Made by a program: the position numbers and the translations under genes. Below are positions 57,501-64,000 of a stretch of 64,000 nt of DNA, in pieces (the stretch's first letter is position 1; each line of letters begins with the position of its first letter). Location of the stretch: positions 930,001 to 994,000 of the forward strand of contig JAKSGN010000036.1 of NCBI GenBank assembly GCA_024180945.1, read 5' to 3'. The stretch comes from Macrophomina tecta. Taxonomy: Eukaryota; Ascomycota; Dothideomycetes; Botryosphaeriales; Botryosphaeriaceae. The notes beneath the pieces are model-generated. The model ran no database searches and was not told where the DNA came from. It was given only the letters and a program-made list of their open reading frames with translations.

Positions 57501-58319
57501 ACAGTCGATCCGGATTGGGAAAAGGCGGAGGAAGGATGGGATCTCCGGTGGCTTCGGGGCATCTTCCGTCTCATGTCGCGTGGGCCGTCTCTCTTCTTTT
57601 GTGAGGCCGGGACGGTGTACGGTTCCCCCGCTGCTAGTACTTGTATTTCGGCGATGGGGCTCGGACTGGGCCTTGTCGGAGAAGTTTGGCTCGACAGTGC
57701 TCTGTTCTGAGGATGGCAGGTCTTCGCCGGCAGGCTTCTTCGAGTTATTGGCATCCATGGCACGCGCGAAATTTTCAAGGATAGAGTCGTATGCTGGGCT
57801 TCGATTGTACAAGAACACCTCCACGCCGGAGATCTTGATGGAAATACGACACGGCAATTGCTTGGTCTTGTGTTTCCCGCCATCCTCCTCTCTGCCCAAA
57901 CTCCGGCTCCGGCCCCGCGACGGGCTACTATAGACACTTGACCCGTCCAGGCCCGGCTTCTCGGTAGCCTGTCCATTGCAGAACAACTCGGTCTCCTTGG
58001 CCTTCCTGTACCAGAATCTCCATGTTATGTAGCCACCATGTACGAGGATGGTCTGGTTGTGTGCGTGGTATCGAATGTCCTTCCAGAAGATGCGGCCACC
58101 CAGCAGTGAGATCTGCAGCGACTGTATGTCGATGTAGGCGCGGTGGTTGTGCCAAGTATAGGCGCGGATGGCGTAGGACACCAGGGTGGCAAAGAGGCGA
58201 TTGAAGTAGAATAGGAAGAAGACGGTAAGGATGCCGCACACGAGCAGCTCAACAAGGAACTGCCACAGCAGGCCGCGGTGGGCGTCGAGAGGCTGCGCGG
58301 TCAGGCCGCTGCTCGCCAT
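48510..58319 (-). CDS. csf1: Csf1, bridge-like lipid transfer protein (BLTP1/Tweek family)
   Basis: One uninterrupted frame of 3269 residues from MASSGLTAQPLDAHRG; the open frame extends 45 nt further upstream to a GTG but has no ATG there. Residues about 18-45 form an N-terminal membrane anchor (LLWQFLVELLVCGILTVFFLF). The highly conserved Csf1 start follows: YFNRLFATLVSYAIRAYTWH, then YIDIQSLQISLLGGRIFWKD. The rest is the long beta-rich groove of repeating-beta-groove proteins, with Ser-rich loops (about 1240-1330) and a conserved end. Csf1/BLTP1 proteins lie at ER contact sites and are thought to carry phospholipids between membranes; yeast mutants are cold-sensitive. It shares a 465-bp divergent promoter with the TMEM184-type gene. 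A 9.8-kb gene without introns is notable here, as neighbours have several. Confidence 0.93.
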   Translation of the reverse strand: MASSGLTAQPLDAHRGLLWQFLVELLVCGILTVFFLFYFNRLFATLVSYAIRAYTWHNHRAYIDIQSLQISLLGGRIFWKDIRYHAHNQTILVHGGYITWRFWYRKAKETELFCNGQATEKPGLDGSSVYSSPSRGRSRSLGREEDGGKHKTKQLPCRISIKISGVEVFLYNRSPAYDSILENFARAMDANNSKKPAGEDLPSSEQSTVEPNFSDKAQSEPHRRNTSTSSGGTVHRPGLTKEERRPTRHETEDAPKPPEIPSFLRLFPIRIDCNKGAAIVGNESTPSIISLRFDKASGELSAAHAGPLDVYKQLFNFDFEHPVMHLKPNHDYKNPQLATAARLKKQAADVTCPNLAPKEQKAAPRRKFWHPLQSLSTLFSGSTDSLANSRKPAKSRTSIAQPSFPGQERWLGLTRYLDDDDHDEHDEWEGVEYAKFSLIADLPRLSMSFYWDVPGSVPKAQSINHRNPSVTTLDINGALPPDYGLDLQIHGGVINYGPWADRHRVILQNYFFPASCIDAVPAEPLHPGATRVNTVFKIYISFEEQAVLRIPLREKSKDWKWKGRAQNVAGNGKTTENENVRSKGRRRATRNKKRDTGATGQTVRPFGWLDIEVQPNSTVKYVMDMVASPQGYRNSLDLDISESKVSSSVNHDVLWKSGRLEMDCNLSNPLKWNELRQWAFNLRCNDLQLFLLRDHMFLITDLVNDWGSGPPPDFYTFTPFRYIMNMEFPNLKLFLNTNDSNIINNPAEIEDNQFIILQGRQLGARLEIPLDKFRPTENEISFKAIGDHINLDLSMPPHNTIDTFVKEKHVADLGRLNLSGSYKYWSETAPGLTDRLLLDVGGTKLELALYGFLVRHFMKIKDNYFGEDMHFKTLEEYQDLPQSKAGEAPVTNQADQASNKSNDLDVILSISAEKVSVLLPGNLYSVEDHVKVDLPFANADLRFTSYYMDLMVDFSPLSLALNIANATDDSGFDTNNRTQLFIDLVKIYGHRTFGLPPLEPTYVCNWDFDIGKITGECSGKFLEKLGAFGRCFGFSMDDDENALPIVNPLIIHDVTFLRLKTSTIKVWLHVAQEALLMSTDAISVEFNDWARSTFSQRLDVLIPNLVVASADAKSALRQRGRSSRTMVETQAYLQTDVRLNMLKRKLHFSQDRMEQQSHLKESDMRTSRTPWLLLEDLESFGERSVYSKVEPPAMTFPYLPPPLRGQSLLRKGSVPSTLAASTAPSGLSSSDSSGYRNRKGGYHRRSLSARSSSVNSLKQSIRASAAQRPNAHQKTDSRDSASVRPSLLERRTTTSIYSDALESKEENNAGKIGSLRSSIALSSSLEIPYFPLEGVELDISDVPTFPTETRLSEDSSRNALVFNDVSSKTFDENFAHTSFIVSFEPGIRALVTPNAVSTVASLIDTLQEKRPQDILDTFQLDIMGKILDLQKRIDGKGTSTELSLRLPFFHLRFINNITFESNKLQTGKDQYDLVLDRLSIALRQKKFPTETEASKNSTLAVHTTMKSLSISVREKQQNAAAEDVAVRAVLKELLFWVITGKSASVNMSFRNLDIANSSKKLQYLASLIHRTTLLADDIQAKFADLGTRSKRRLCYLAYALTTSGREIPDPAFITRPSYALRAAHNHLRNHDSWKIISRFRFIYDSLSTKTREKIARTCAQGNLECPDNAEDKVIQIWDQWRTWDLAHVKKSLAMRALYGSIADLDEMVEDDKPLPVEMSVKTAAIRFVIDPGPEQSELLFQLLAIKAALLPPPAPSGLMLLEQDSITRSSVVEISTKKVGIKFSWEICELVENVLTLFQEEAPQAMSKKDKPSSPQSPKAKKNNPEVHDFQIIFGTDHGSFSLDTINMRHISSCHEMKVSVVGSNRKEANEGMSVSALIHSDSAGSELRSRGRLLVRSQVFRPSIFISHDDDRWRYPMPEGWMVVGKCEEVTWKLQEDILGIIEVANSFICDEVAYFARQAEKFKKPSKKNSTSPVVEPKKDPSLPNITVALLMDAYRIDIAILQSLTYAISGRTGRVSAAPVLGGNPTLNVNFDLDRHTHYLRNQNKQGSHNIAAFTFPLHNGRLQLIDSPSGPKVTFNSIMEAFIIEASAVHGVLSALQEPEVTRVMNTIKSDIDVLKINVKEALPSKKPVDNPPEEPKNERPLAFDASFVMAGLSIIARAPTKLPDSSSSKLAFELNRIQAKASNISEDGSLLPLPEFATMLPHISLSLELSDGETLRHCGNLIFGMELRGTVSSGVSVIPRRDYRIRSTGLEVNVFAETASATVEVMNHLQERIKVLDFSRERQYLRKLRQPKRRPSRLATDTAGEEGDLSSLASSGLFTSSASLEITNVQISWIVGNSVPAYPDREVEDLVLSFKRIDLSTRSEEAARLAIEDMQLQMVPESHPKTQRSLNSALLPEVVFNVSYASSKTDRRFAFHAAGKSLDLLLESRFVLPASILERSISVAGQKVRAATASWKTTASPNETPRKNLFNNKKLSSLVVDADFAGAVVTLQGKREMSRTASRLTASRSQQYGRYGQFANDGSNTSTTLRAPGISLKVEYRDDSLDPSLNAEVKVDASSNLLYPTVVPLIMDISNSVKEVVQARDKDEIPEPVVEPKAPQKFLDEENLITADPSAILGKTRLNIGIRICQQEFSLSCQPIARVAATTRFEDIYLTINSIKSTEQGNFFAISSTFNNLQASVQHVYSRESTFSFDVDRIVLSLMNSKHLSGTSGMSAILKINPMRTHINARQLQDFLLFREIWIPPEVREAPKPSNPAPTEEPQEYLVQRYQQVAAAAAFPWNATIAVQEMAVDLDMGQAIGKPSFKIVNLWASSKKTSDWEQNLCIGIDRLGIDSTGRTSGFVEMLNFKVRTSISWPSRDEEARRTPLIQASMGFERLRVKAAFDYQPFAVADITDFAFLMYNVRGTELGSQDRLVATLEGDRVQAFMTPVSPAQAIALMQAVERLVQENQTAYQQSIKDIEKFLRRSSFKQRRTSTDNTSSQKPDVKGDVEKQPKAPISLHTDVVITLKAISVGAFPGTFSDQQILLLTASDVQARFAVALENEKIHSGLGMTLGQLSVALASVAQAKGPRAVSELTVEDVVASAMTAKGGTILRVPKVIAAMQTWQAPGSNSIEYIFKSSFEGKVDVGWNYSRISFIRNMWNTHSRALANRLGKPLPESAVKITADSQQQAADCAVAGEEADRGKITAVVNVPQSRYEYTPLEAPVIETPQLRDMGEATPPLEWIGLQRDRLPNVTHQIVIVTLLEVVKEVEDAYSRILGSS

Positions 58320-58784
58320 TGTGCGGGCTACTCCTGAGTCGGGACGGCGAGCGCGGGGCGGCACAGGTCATGATGTCCGCAGGCGGGGCGTGGGGCCATT
58401 GGGACGGCAGCTGCAGCGGCTGCAAGAGCGTTGTGGAGGGATGCAGTGCGGCGGCGGCGGAGGAGGAGGGCAGCAGGGCAGTGCGATGTCAGCAGGCGTG
58501 CTGGGGTAGCTCCAGCTCGCGGAGTGGCTTGGCGGGTGACCCTTCCCAAAGCACGCGCAGCCATGACGACGCCCGTGCTCGCGATCAACACAGCACAGCA
58601 CAGCTGTTGGAGATGCCTGCACCCACTCTGCCAGCCCACACCGCAACCTTCCCCGCCGAATTCGCCTGCCCGTGAGCTCTCGCGACCCGCCTCGCCCGCA
58701 CGCTGCCTTGGAATTCGCTGCATCGCCTTGCCTCCGCCCGCCACACGCCTGCTGCCTGCTTAAGCTACATCTTGGGGGTCCGCA
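58320..58784. promoter_or_regulatory. Divergent promoter of csf1 and the TMEM184-type gene
   Basis: 465 bp between two start codons facing away from each other. It is GC-rich; no specific factor site was recognised. Confidence 0.6.
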
Positions 58785-61208
58785 ATGGGGGAGCAGTCCA
58801 CCAGCGGTGGCACCGGAGGGAGGCTCGGCGACTGGGTCATCATCACCTCCGGCGTGGCCGCTCTGGTGGCCAGTCTCCTCACCGTCGTGTAAGTGCTCTC
58901 TACCTCCGAACTGTCGGGCCTTGCTAACCAAAAGCTCCCAGGTCCGTCTGGCTTCAGGCGTACGTTCCCTCCCACGCGACCACAAAACTCACAAAGGGCG
59001 GTCAGCACGCTGACCTTATACCAGGAAAAATTATCGAAAGCCGTTGCTTCAGAGATATGTGGTGCGGATCTTGCTGATGTGCGTACCTCGCCGCCTCAGC
59101 CTGGAGTACAGCTGGCTAACATCGGCCAGAGTCCCTATCTTCTCCGCCGCATCATGGGCCAGTCTCGTTTCCTTGAAGGTGGCCTTTTGGATAGACCCGT
59201 TGCGCGATGTCTACGAGGTATGTCCGGCTCCAGGCACTACTTATTGGCAGCTATTGACAGCTGCAGGCTTTCACCATCTACACCTTCTTCCAGCTCCTCA
59301 TTAACTTCATCGGCGGCGAGCGTGCTCTGATCATTCTGATGCACGGTCGCCCTCCAGTACCCCACCTATGGCCTCTGAACTATGTCTTCTCGAAAGTCGA
59401 CATTTCTGACCCCCATACTTTCCTTGCCATCAAGCGAGGTATTCTACAATACACGTGGGTGAAGCCGATGCTTGCCATTGCCACCATCGTCATGAAGGCA
59501 ACGGGCACATATCAGGAGGGCTACATTGGTCTGACGTCCGGCTACTTCTGGAGTAGCTTGATCTACAATATCAGCATCACAGTGAGTCTGTATGCTTTGG
59601 CCATGTTCTGGGTCTGCATGTCACACGACCTTCAACCCTTCCGTCCAATGCCAAAGTTCCTGTGCATTAAGGGCATTATTTTCGCTTCATACTGGCAAGG
59701 CTTCTTCTTGTCCATCCTGGTTTGGCTGGGTGCCATTCCAGATGATGTTCCGGGCTACACTCCTGATAACTTGGCAGCCTCGATTCAAGACGCCCTCATC
59801 TGCTTCGAGATGCCCTTCTTTGCCGTCGCTCATTGGTACGCCTTTTCGTGGCATGACTACGCCGATCGCACCATTTCTGCTGCACGGATGCCTGTTAAGT
59901 ATGCTCTGCGGGATGCCTTCGGTCCCATGGATCTCATTCAGGACACAAAAGATACTTTCGCTGGAAAGCACTACGAGTATCGGTACTTTGATGCGCGCGA
60001 TAATGTTCTCGCCCATGAAGAATCAGGCTCACGTGTCGCTCGCATGATGGAAGGCATGCGCTACGAGAGAGGTGGCAAGGGCAAGTATTGGATCCCAAAA
60101 CCTGGCACCGATAGCAGGACGCCTTTGTTGGGCAGCTTCGTGTCGTCGAGTCGGGCAAGGGCAATGAGCCCTGGCGCCCACAGAGCTCTAGAGGCGGCAA
60201 AGAAGTATGGTTCCACCGAAGACGACTTGGAAGAACCTGAGCTGAACCCCGAAGATGAGCGGCTCTTCACTAATGCGAGGGCTCTTGAGTTCGGTGATTG
60301 GAACGTAGGTGGCATCTTTCTTTTTCCTCACTCGTGGACATTTGCGTGTACGTCTCTAGGGGTTCTCCCTTGCATTTCAAGGCAGTGTTGCGTCTCGGCG
60401 AGACAACCTAAAAATGAGACTCTCCAACACTCAAAGTGCTAACGTAACGCAGTATCCAGTCATACCGGCACACTATGCGTCGCGTGAAGACCGCCTGTAT
60501 TACACTCCAAAGATGATCACAGCATCGACTAACCGTAACTTGATCCAACCAACGAAGGAGAATAAGCGACGCCGCAAGAGCCAGATACACGACATCCAGG
60601 AGCAAGTTAACAAAGGCAAAAATCGCGGCAGCACCGCAAGCAGCGCTACAGCACAAAGTTCCAGCTCCAAATCCAGGACCGGTAAACTGCGTCGACAAGA
60701 TACTGCATCATCCGCCAGCTCCTTACGATCAACCAAGTCGGATCGCAGCCAGCTCGTAGATCTGGTTGTAGAGGATCGTGAAGCGGAGCAAATCGAGACT
60801 GTGCGCGCCCGCAAAGAAGGCGGGGCTGGCTGGAATGCTGCTGAGCCAAAGCATTTTGTGTACGTTACCCCTTCTCAATCTCTCACTAAAACTAAAACGC
60901 GGGGGCTGACATCACGCAGGCGGACGTACCCGGAAGACGATCAGGAGGAAGAAGTTCGAGAAGGCTTCGATCCGGACGTGCCGCAGCCGGATCAGCCTGA
61001 GCAGGAGCACAACCTTGACGCACCCTTCACCTTGGACGAGGGTCAACAAGGAGGCGTGACAGGGGATGAGGCCCGCCTCGAGTCAGACGAAGCCAGACAG
61101 TGGCAGACGCGTGATGTCAATGACGACAACCATGGACTACCGCAGCCGAGCCCGCACTATGGTAGCTTCCGGGAGGAACGTAGCATCTGGGGCACAAGAG
61201 ACGACTGA
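58785..61208 (+). CDS. TMEM184/Ost-alpha family vacuolar membrane protein (Hfl1-type)
   Basis: Seven exons give 665 residues: 58785-58888, 58942-58959, 59025-59078, 59130-59217, 59267-60304, 60453-60859 and 60920-61208. Exon 2 is only 18 nt (SVWLQ region) and exon 3 is 54 nt. The joined N-terminus reads through GDWVIITSGVAALVASLLTV, then AKNYRKPLLQRYVVRILL, then SAASWASLVSLKVAFWIDP, and exon 5 continues AFTIYTFFQLLINFIGGERA. About seven membrane helices fill residues 15-300, with the family's SYWQGFFLSILVWLG segment. The C-terminal 330 residues are hydrophilic and disordered with basic KRRRKS patches. S. pombe Hfl1, in this family, lies in the vacuole membrane and binds Atg8; a similar role is inferred. 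Intron 6 (60 nt) is stop-free and in frame. Confidence 0.88.
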
Positions 61209-61843
61209 GCGGCAGCGGATTTGACATGCGGTTACGGATTTTCTTTCCTTTTCTTTCCTTAAATTTTTTTCCTCTGTTCCCTTTTTTATTTCCAGCGCGC
61301 AGGTTGACGGAGATTGTTTTGTCTCTCGATAACGCGCCGTCTAGAACTTAGGGTGGGATTGGGGAAGGACTTCTTTTATGTGGGGCTTTCGGGCATAGCG
61401 TAGGCGTTAGTTAAAAGAATGGAGATCGCCGATACCCTCAAAAATAAGCGTTCCAGCGCAATTTGTTCGCCCTTTTCTTTTCTGTCTACCGTTTAAGGTG
61501 TCCTGTTCGGTCCTCGCACTCCGAAGGAGACATACGCCACGAGTCGGAAAGTCAAAATGCGCCGGATGATCCTTTGCTGATCTTCCGCTAGGTAGGACGA
61601 CGCAGCATGCGTTTGCTCGCTCGCTCGGAGTCGCGATAGCCAGGAAATCCACTTTCTTCTTGATGTTGGTTGCATCTCTTGGCGATGGTTTCTTCCCGGT
61701 TGCCTGCCTATACATCAGGTATTTGCTTGCCCCTGCTCATCGCGGGTACAAATGGTAGCTGGAGGGGCCCGATAAGGCAGACGAGACTGGCGGCGGGATC
61801 ATCAAGGTTCAAGGCTCATCAGAATCCAAGACAGGGCAGCCTT

Positions 61844-61872
61844 CCCCCCCCCCCCCCCCCCCCCCCCCCCCC
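61844..61872. repeat. 29-nt C homopolymer
   Basis: An uninterrupted run of 29 C residues (as given), flanked by CTT on both sides. Confidence 0.8.
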
Positions 61873-61912
61873 TTCTTTCCCTGGGATGCGTACCGTCGTG
61901 GGAAAGGATTGG

Positions 61913-61931
61913 TTTTTTTTTTTTTTTTTTT
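61913..61931. repeat. 19-nt T homopolymer
   Basis: An uninterrupted run of 19 T residues, 40 bp after the C run. Confidence 0.85.
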
Positions 61932-64000
61932 CTGCACATTTTTTGCCCATGGGCCTTCCCTGTCGCGATCTCCATCAATCTAAAACATGCAGAGTCCGGG
62001 AACACGCCATCAACCTAAAACAAAAAGGTCGGAGGAGGGAAGGGATCGGAGGTATCGAGATAAGCAGGCGGGGAGGGGGAAGTTGGCTTCCGCCTTAAGG
62101 CAGGGAACTTAAGATTTTAGCGGCGCGATGCGCTAATGCATGTACAAGTTGGAGCCGTCCCACGCCGCCGCTCCTCGCTAAGCGAAGCGTGATTGCCGAT
62201 GTGGAGGAGGGTGGGGGAAGGGGCAGGCAGAGAGGGAGATCAACGTTGCTTTTTGGGCTGGATGTTGTCAGCGGCCTTCAAGTTACGATTGCTTCTCATC
62301 AGCCCGCGCCGCGTCGGGGGATGACAAAAAGCTGAAACAAGTCACGTGAGGTTTTGGGTAGGTGGTTGTGATGGAGCAAGTGGTAAGGATTATGCATGTT
62401 TCTATATATATGCATTAGCAGAAAGGTACGTATAGGGAGTCGCGTGCCCGATTGAGGCAGGAGGGCGGGCGCTTCGTGACAATCGTGACGAGAGGTGGTG
62501 CGCGTCGCGCGGTGCGTACGTGGGCCTTTTCGGCGGCGCGGTGCCTTCGCGCATCGACTGCTGTTGCTATTTGTAGCGCAGATTTGAAGGGTTAGAGGTG
62601 TGGGCGCTGCGCCGTCGGCCGATTGTAGCACGACGTGCGCAAGTTGGCATGCAGGATGTCGGTGCGAGCGCTTGCGTGCCTCAGGTTGGACCAGAAGGCC
62701 GCTCGGACGGGCTGCAGAGCTCAGGCAAATATGGATGCGGCGAAGGTCATTGGCGACGGAGACTGGTGAACATAGGCAAGGGAGTGACTGAGGTGTCTCT
62801 GCAGTCATGGCGTTGGTTTTGTCTTCGTGATATGTTCTGCGTGGTACACTAACGGCGTAGCCGCCGTTGTCGCGGCTTCTCGTTCGCTTTGGGCAGACTT
62901 TTCTATTCTCCGAAGCTCGCGCTGGTGGTGTTGTGGGACTTGGTGCAAATGCCGACGATCCAGGGTCTGAAACGATGGTGGCGAGGCAGCTGGGCCAAGC
63001 GTGCGGCGACCAGAGGTTGTGAGGCTAATGCAGGTACATTTGCAACCTTCTTTGCATTCACGAGACCCGGGGCTGCTCAGCACTCTGTGGAGGTCCGGGT
63101 GTTGGCGGGCAGCCGCATGTGGTTCTGTGGCGACGGCCGGCGGGCTTCTGCTACAACAATGGGTGTTTGACGGGGCGGGGGGGCAGCGGGGTGTTCTGTC
63201 GACTCGGTGAAGAAACAAGTGGTGAGAGAGATCAAAAGTGGAGCGGTCGCGCAGTCGACGGGCTTCGAGCCACTTGCTGGCGGGCAGCGATGGTCAAGCA
63301 AAGCAAAGCTTCCCCGCCGGCGCAGACGTTGTCGCCGTTCTGCAGCGGATGATTGCCCGGGACATCGCGCACTCGCGCCCACGACCATTGGGCGACAGGC
63401 AGCGGGAGAGATTCCAGGCGGCGGGGCGGACACGTTCATCCCGGAGATCAGTTTCTGATAGAGCGGGCGACTGAGAGCCAAGGGAAGCCGCGACCGAGCG
63501 ACGGGCTGCAGCTGCCGCCAGCGCTAAGCTCGCGAGCCCAGGGGCCGGCAGCCAATCGCGCCCCCGCCAGTGCGCCCGCTTGACACCACTGCAAACCGCT
63601 GCCCATCACGCCTCGTGGTCGTGGACTTGCTCAATTGGAGAGCCCCGGCCAGCCCGCATCGCCCCAGCGCCTGTCGACTGCCTTTCATTGGCGCCCAGAG
63701 CCGTGAGTTTGCCCGGCACCGACAGCCCACCCGCCTGCGAGCCCGTTTCGCATCATCGTTTGGTCGACGCACTTAGTCCCGCAGCTGCGGTTTTGAAAAG
63801 CCCACGATGCCCCTGCTCTCGCTGCCTTCCTTTTCCTTTCCGTCCATTTTACCTTCTCACCTACTACGTTGCTAGTCCCGCCTTAGAGCTTCTTCGCCAC
63901 CCGGCCGAGGCGAGACGGTCCTTCCTTTCACCTCTTTTCTATTTTCATTCACGGCCTCGCTGCGCGGGCCCTGCTCTGCTTTATTGTTGTTGTCCTCGCA

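Larger units (their letters stand above)
61209..64000. other. Gene-free right end
   Basis: About 2.8 kb with no supported gene. After the T-rich 3' flank of the TMEM184-type gene come two homopolymer tracts (listed). Frames from 61.4 to 63.8 kb (up to 169 codons on both strands) have Arg/Pro/Ser-rich chance composition. The last 200 bases are pyrimidine-rich and may be the promoter or leader of a plus-strand gene beyond the window. Confidence 0.5.

Noticed and set aside
58320..58364. Fifteen extra N-terminal codons of Csf1
   Set aside because: The extension starts at GTG; the conserved N-terminus begins with the ATG at 58319.
60414..60452. Separate gene starting at 60414
   Set aside because: It is intron sequence before the exon 6 acceptor; the rest of the frame continues the TMEM184-type protein.
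62299..62808. 169-codon minus-strand frame near the right end
   Set aside because: Composition is unlike protein (Arg/His/Pro/Ser-rich, no hydrophobic core) and no domain is seen.

Overview
This window is nuclear DNA of a filamentous ascomycete (Pezizomycotina; class not resolved). Genes carry short introns of about 50-150 nt with GT..AG ends and CTAAC/CTGAC branch sites. Gene content is fungal: a tandem nitrate/nitrite reductase pair, an Ldb19-type alpha-arrestin, Bos1, Csf1, an Emw1/TTC27 homologue, a TMEM184/Hfl1-type membrane protein and a nuclear tRNA-Leu with an anticodon-loop intron.

Layout. 0-9.1 kb is a compact plus-strand block: the 3' part of a GYF-domain (Smy2-like) gene, a glycine-zipper protein with a low-complexity head and Lys/His tail, and the TTC27/Emw1 homologue. 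9.1-35 kb is gene-poor. It holds a fungal PD-(D/E)XK nuclease-like protein with two Cys/His modules (minus), an alpha-arrestin with a PPxY motif (minus), an Arg/Ser-rich protein, a degraded helix-turn-helix (Myb/SANT-like) gene, a 75-residue small protein, a secreted M28 peptidase whose first expected zinc ligand is changed, the SNARE gene bos1 whose start codon sits alone in exon 1, an unrecognised Ser-rich/coiled-coil protein and a small Myb-like nuclear protein. 35-45.2 kb is the nitrate assimilation locus: niaD then niiA, head to tail on the plus strand. GATA-factor sites lie upstream of both, and one exact NirA-type CTCCGAGG site lies between them. 45.7-47.2 kb holds tRNA-Leu(AAG) and a frameshifted tandem CCCH zinc-finger gene. 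48.5-58.3 kb is one very long intronless gene, csf1 (minus), divergently transcribed from a seven-exon TMEM184/Hfl1-type gene (58.8-61.2 kb). The last 2.8 kb has no recognisable gene but carries a 29-nt C run and a 19-nt T run.

How the genes work together. niaD and niiA form one pathway, NO3- to NO2- to NH4+, and share AreA/NirA-type sites. The others are mostly independent housekeeping genes; several act in membrane traffic or membrane lipid transport (Bos1, Csf1, the arrestin, the Hfl1-type protein). No biosynthetic cluster, intact transposon or CRISPR array was seen. The less ordinary material is the PD-(D/E)XK protein, the two decayed regulatory genes, the altered M28 peptidase and several unusual exon structures.
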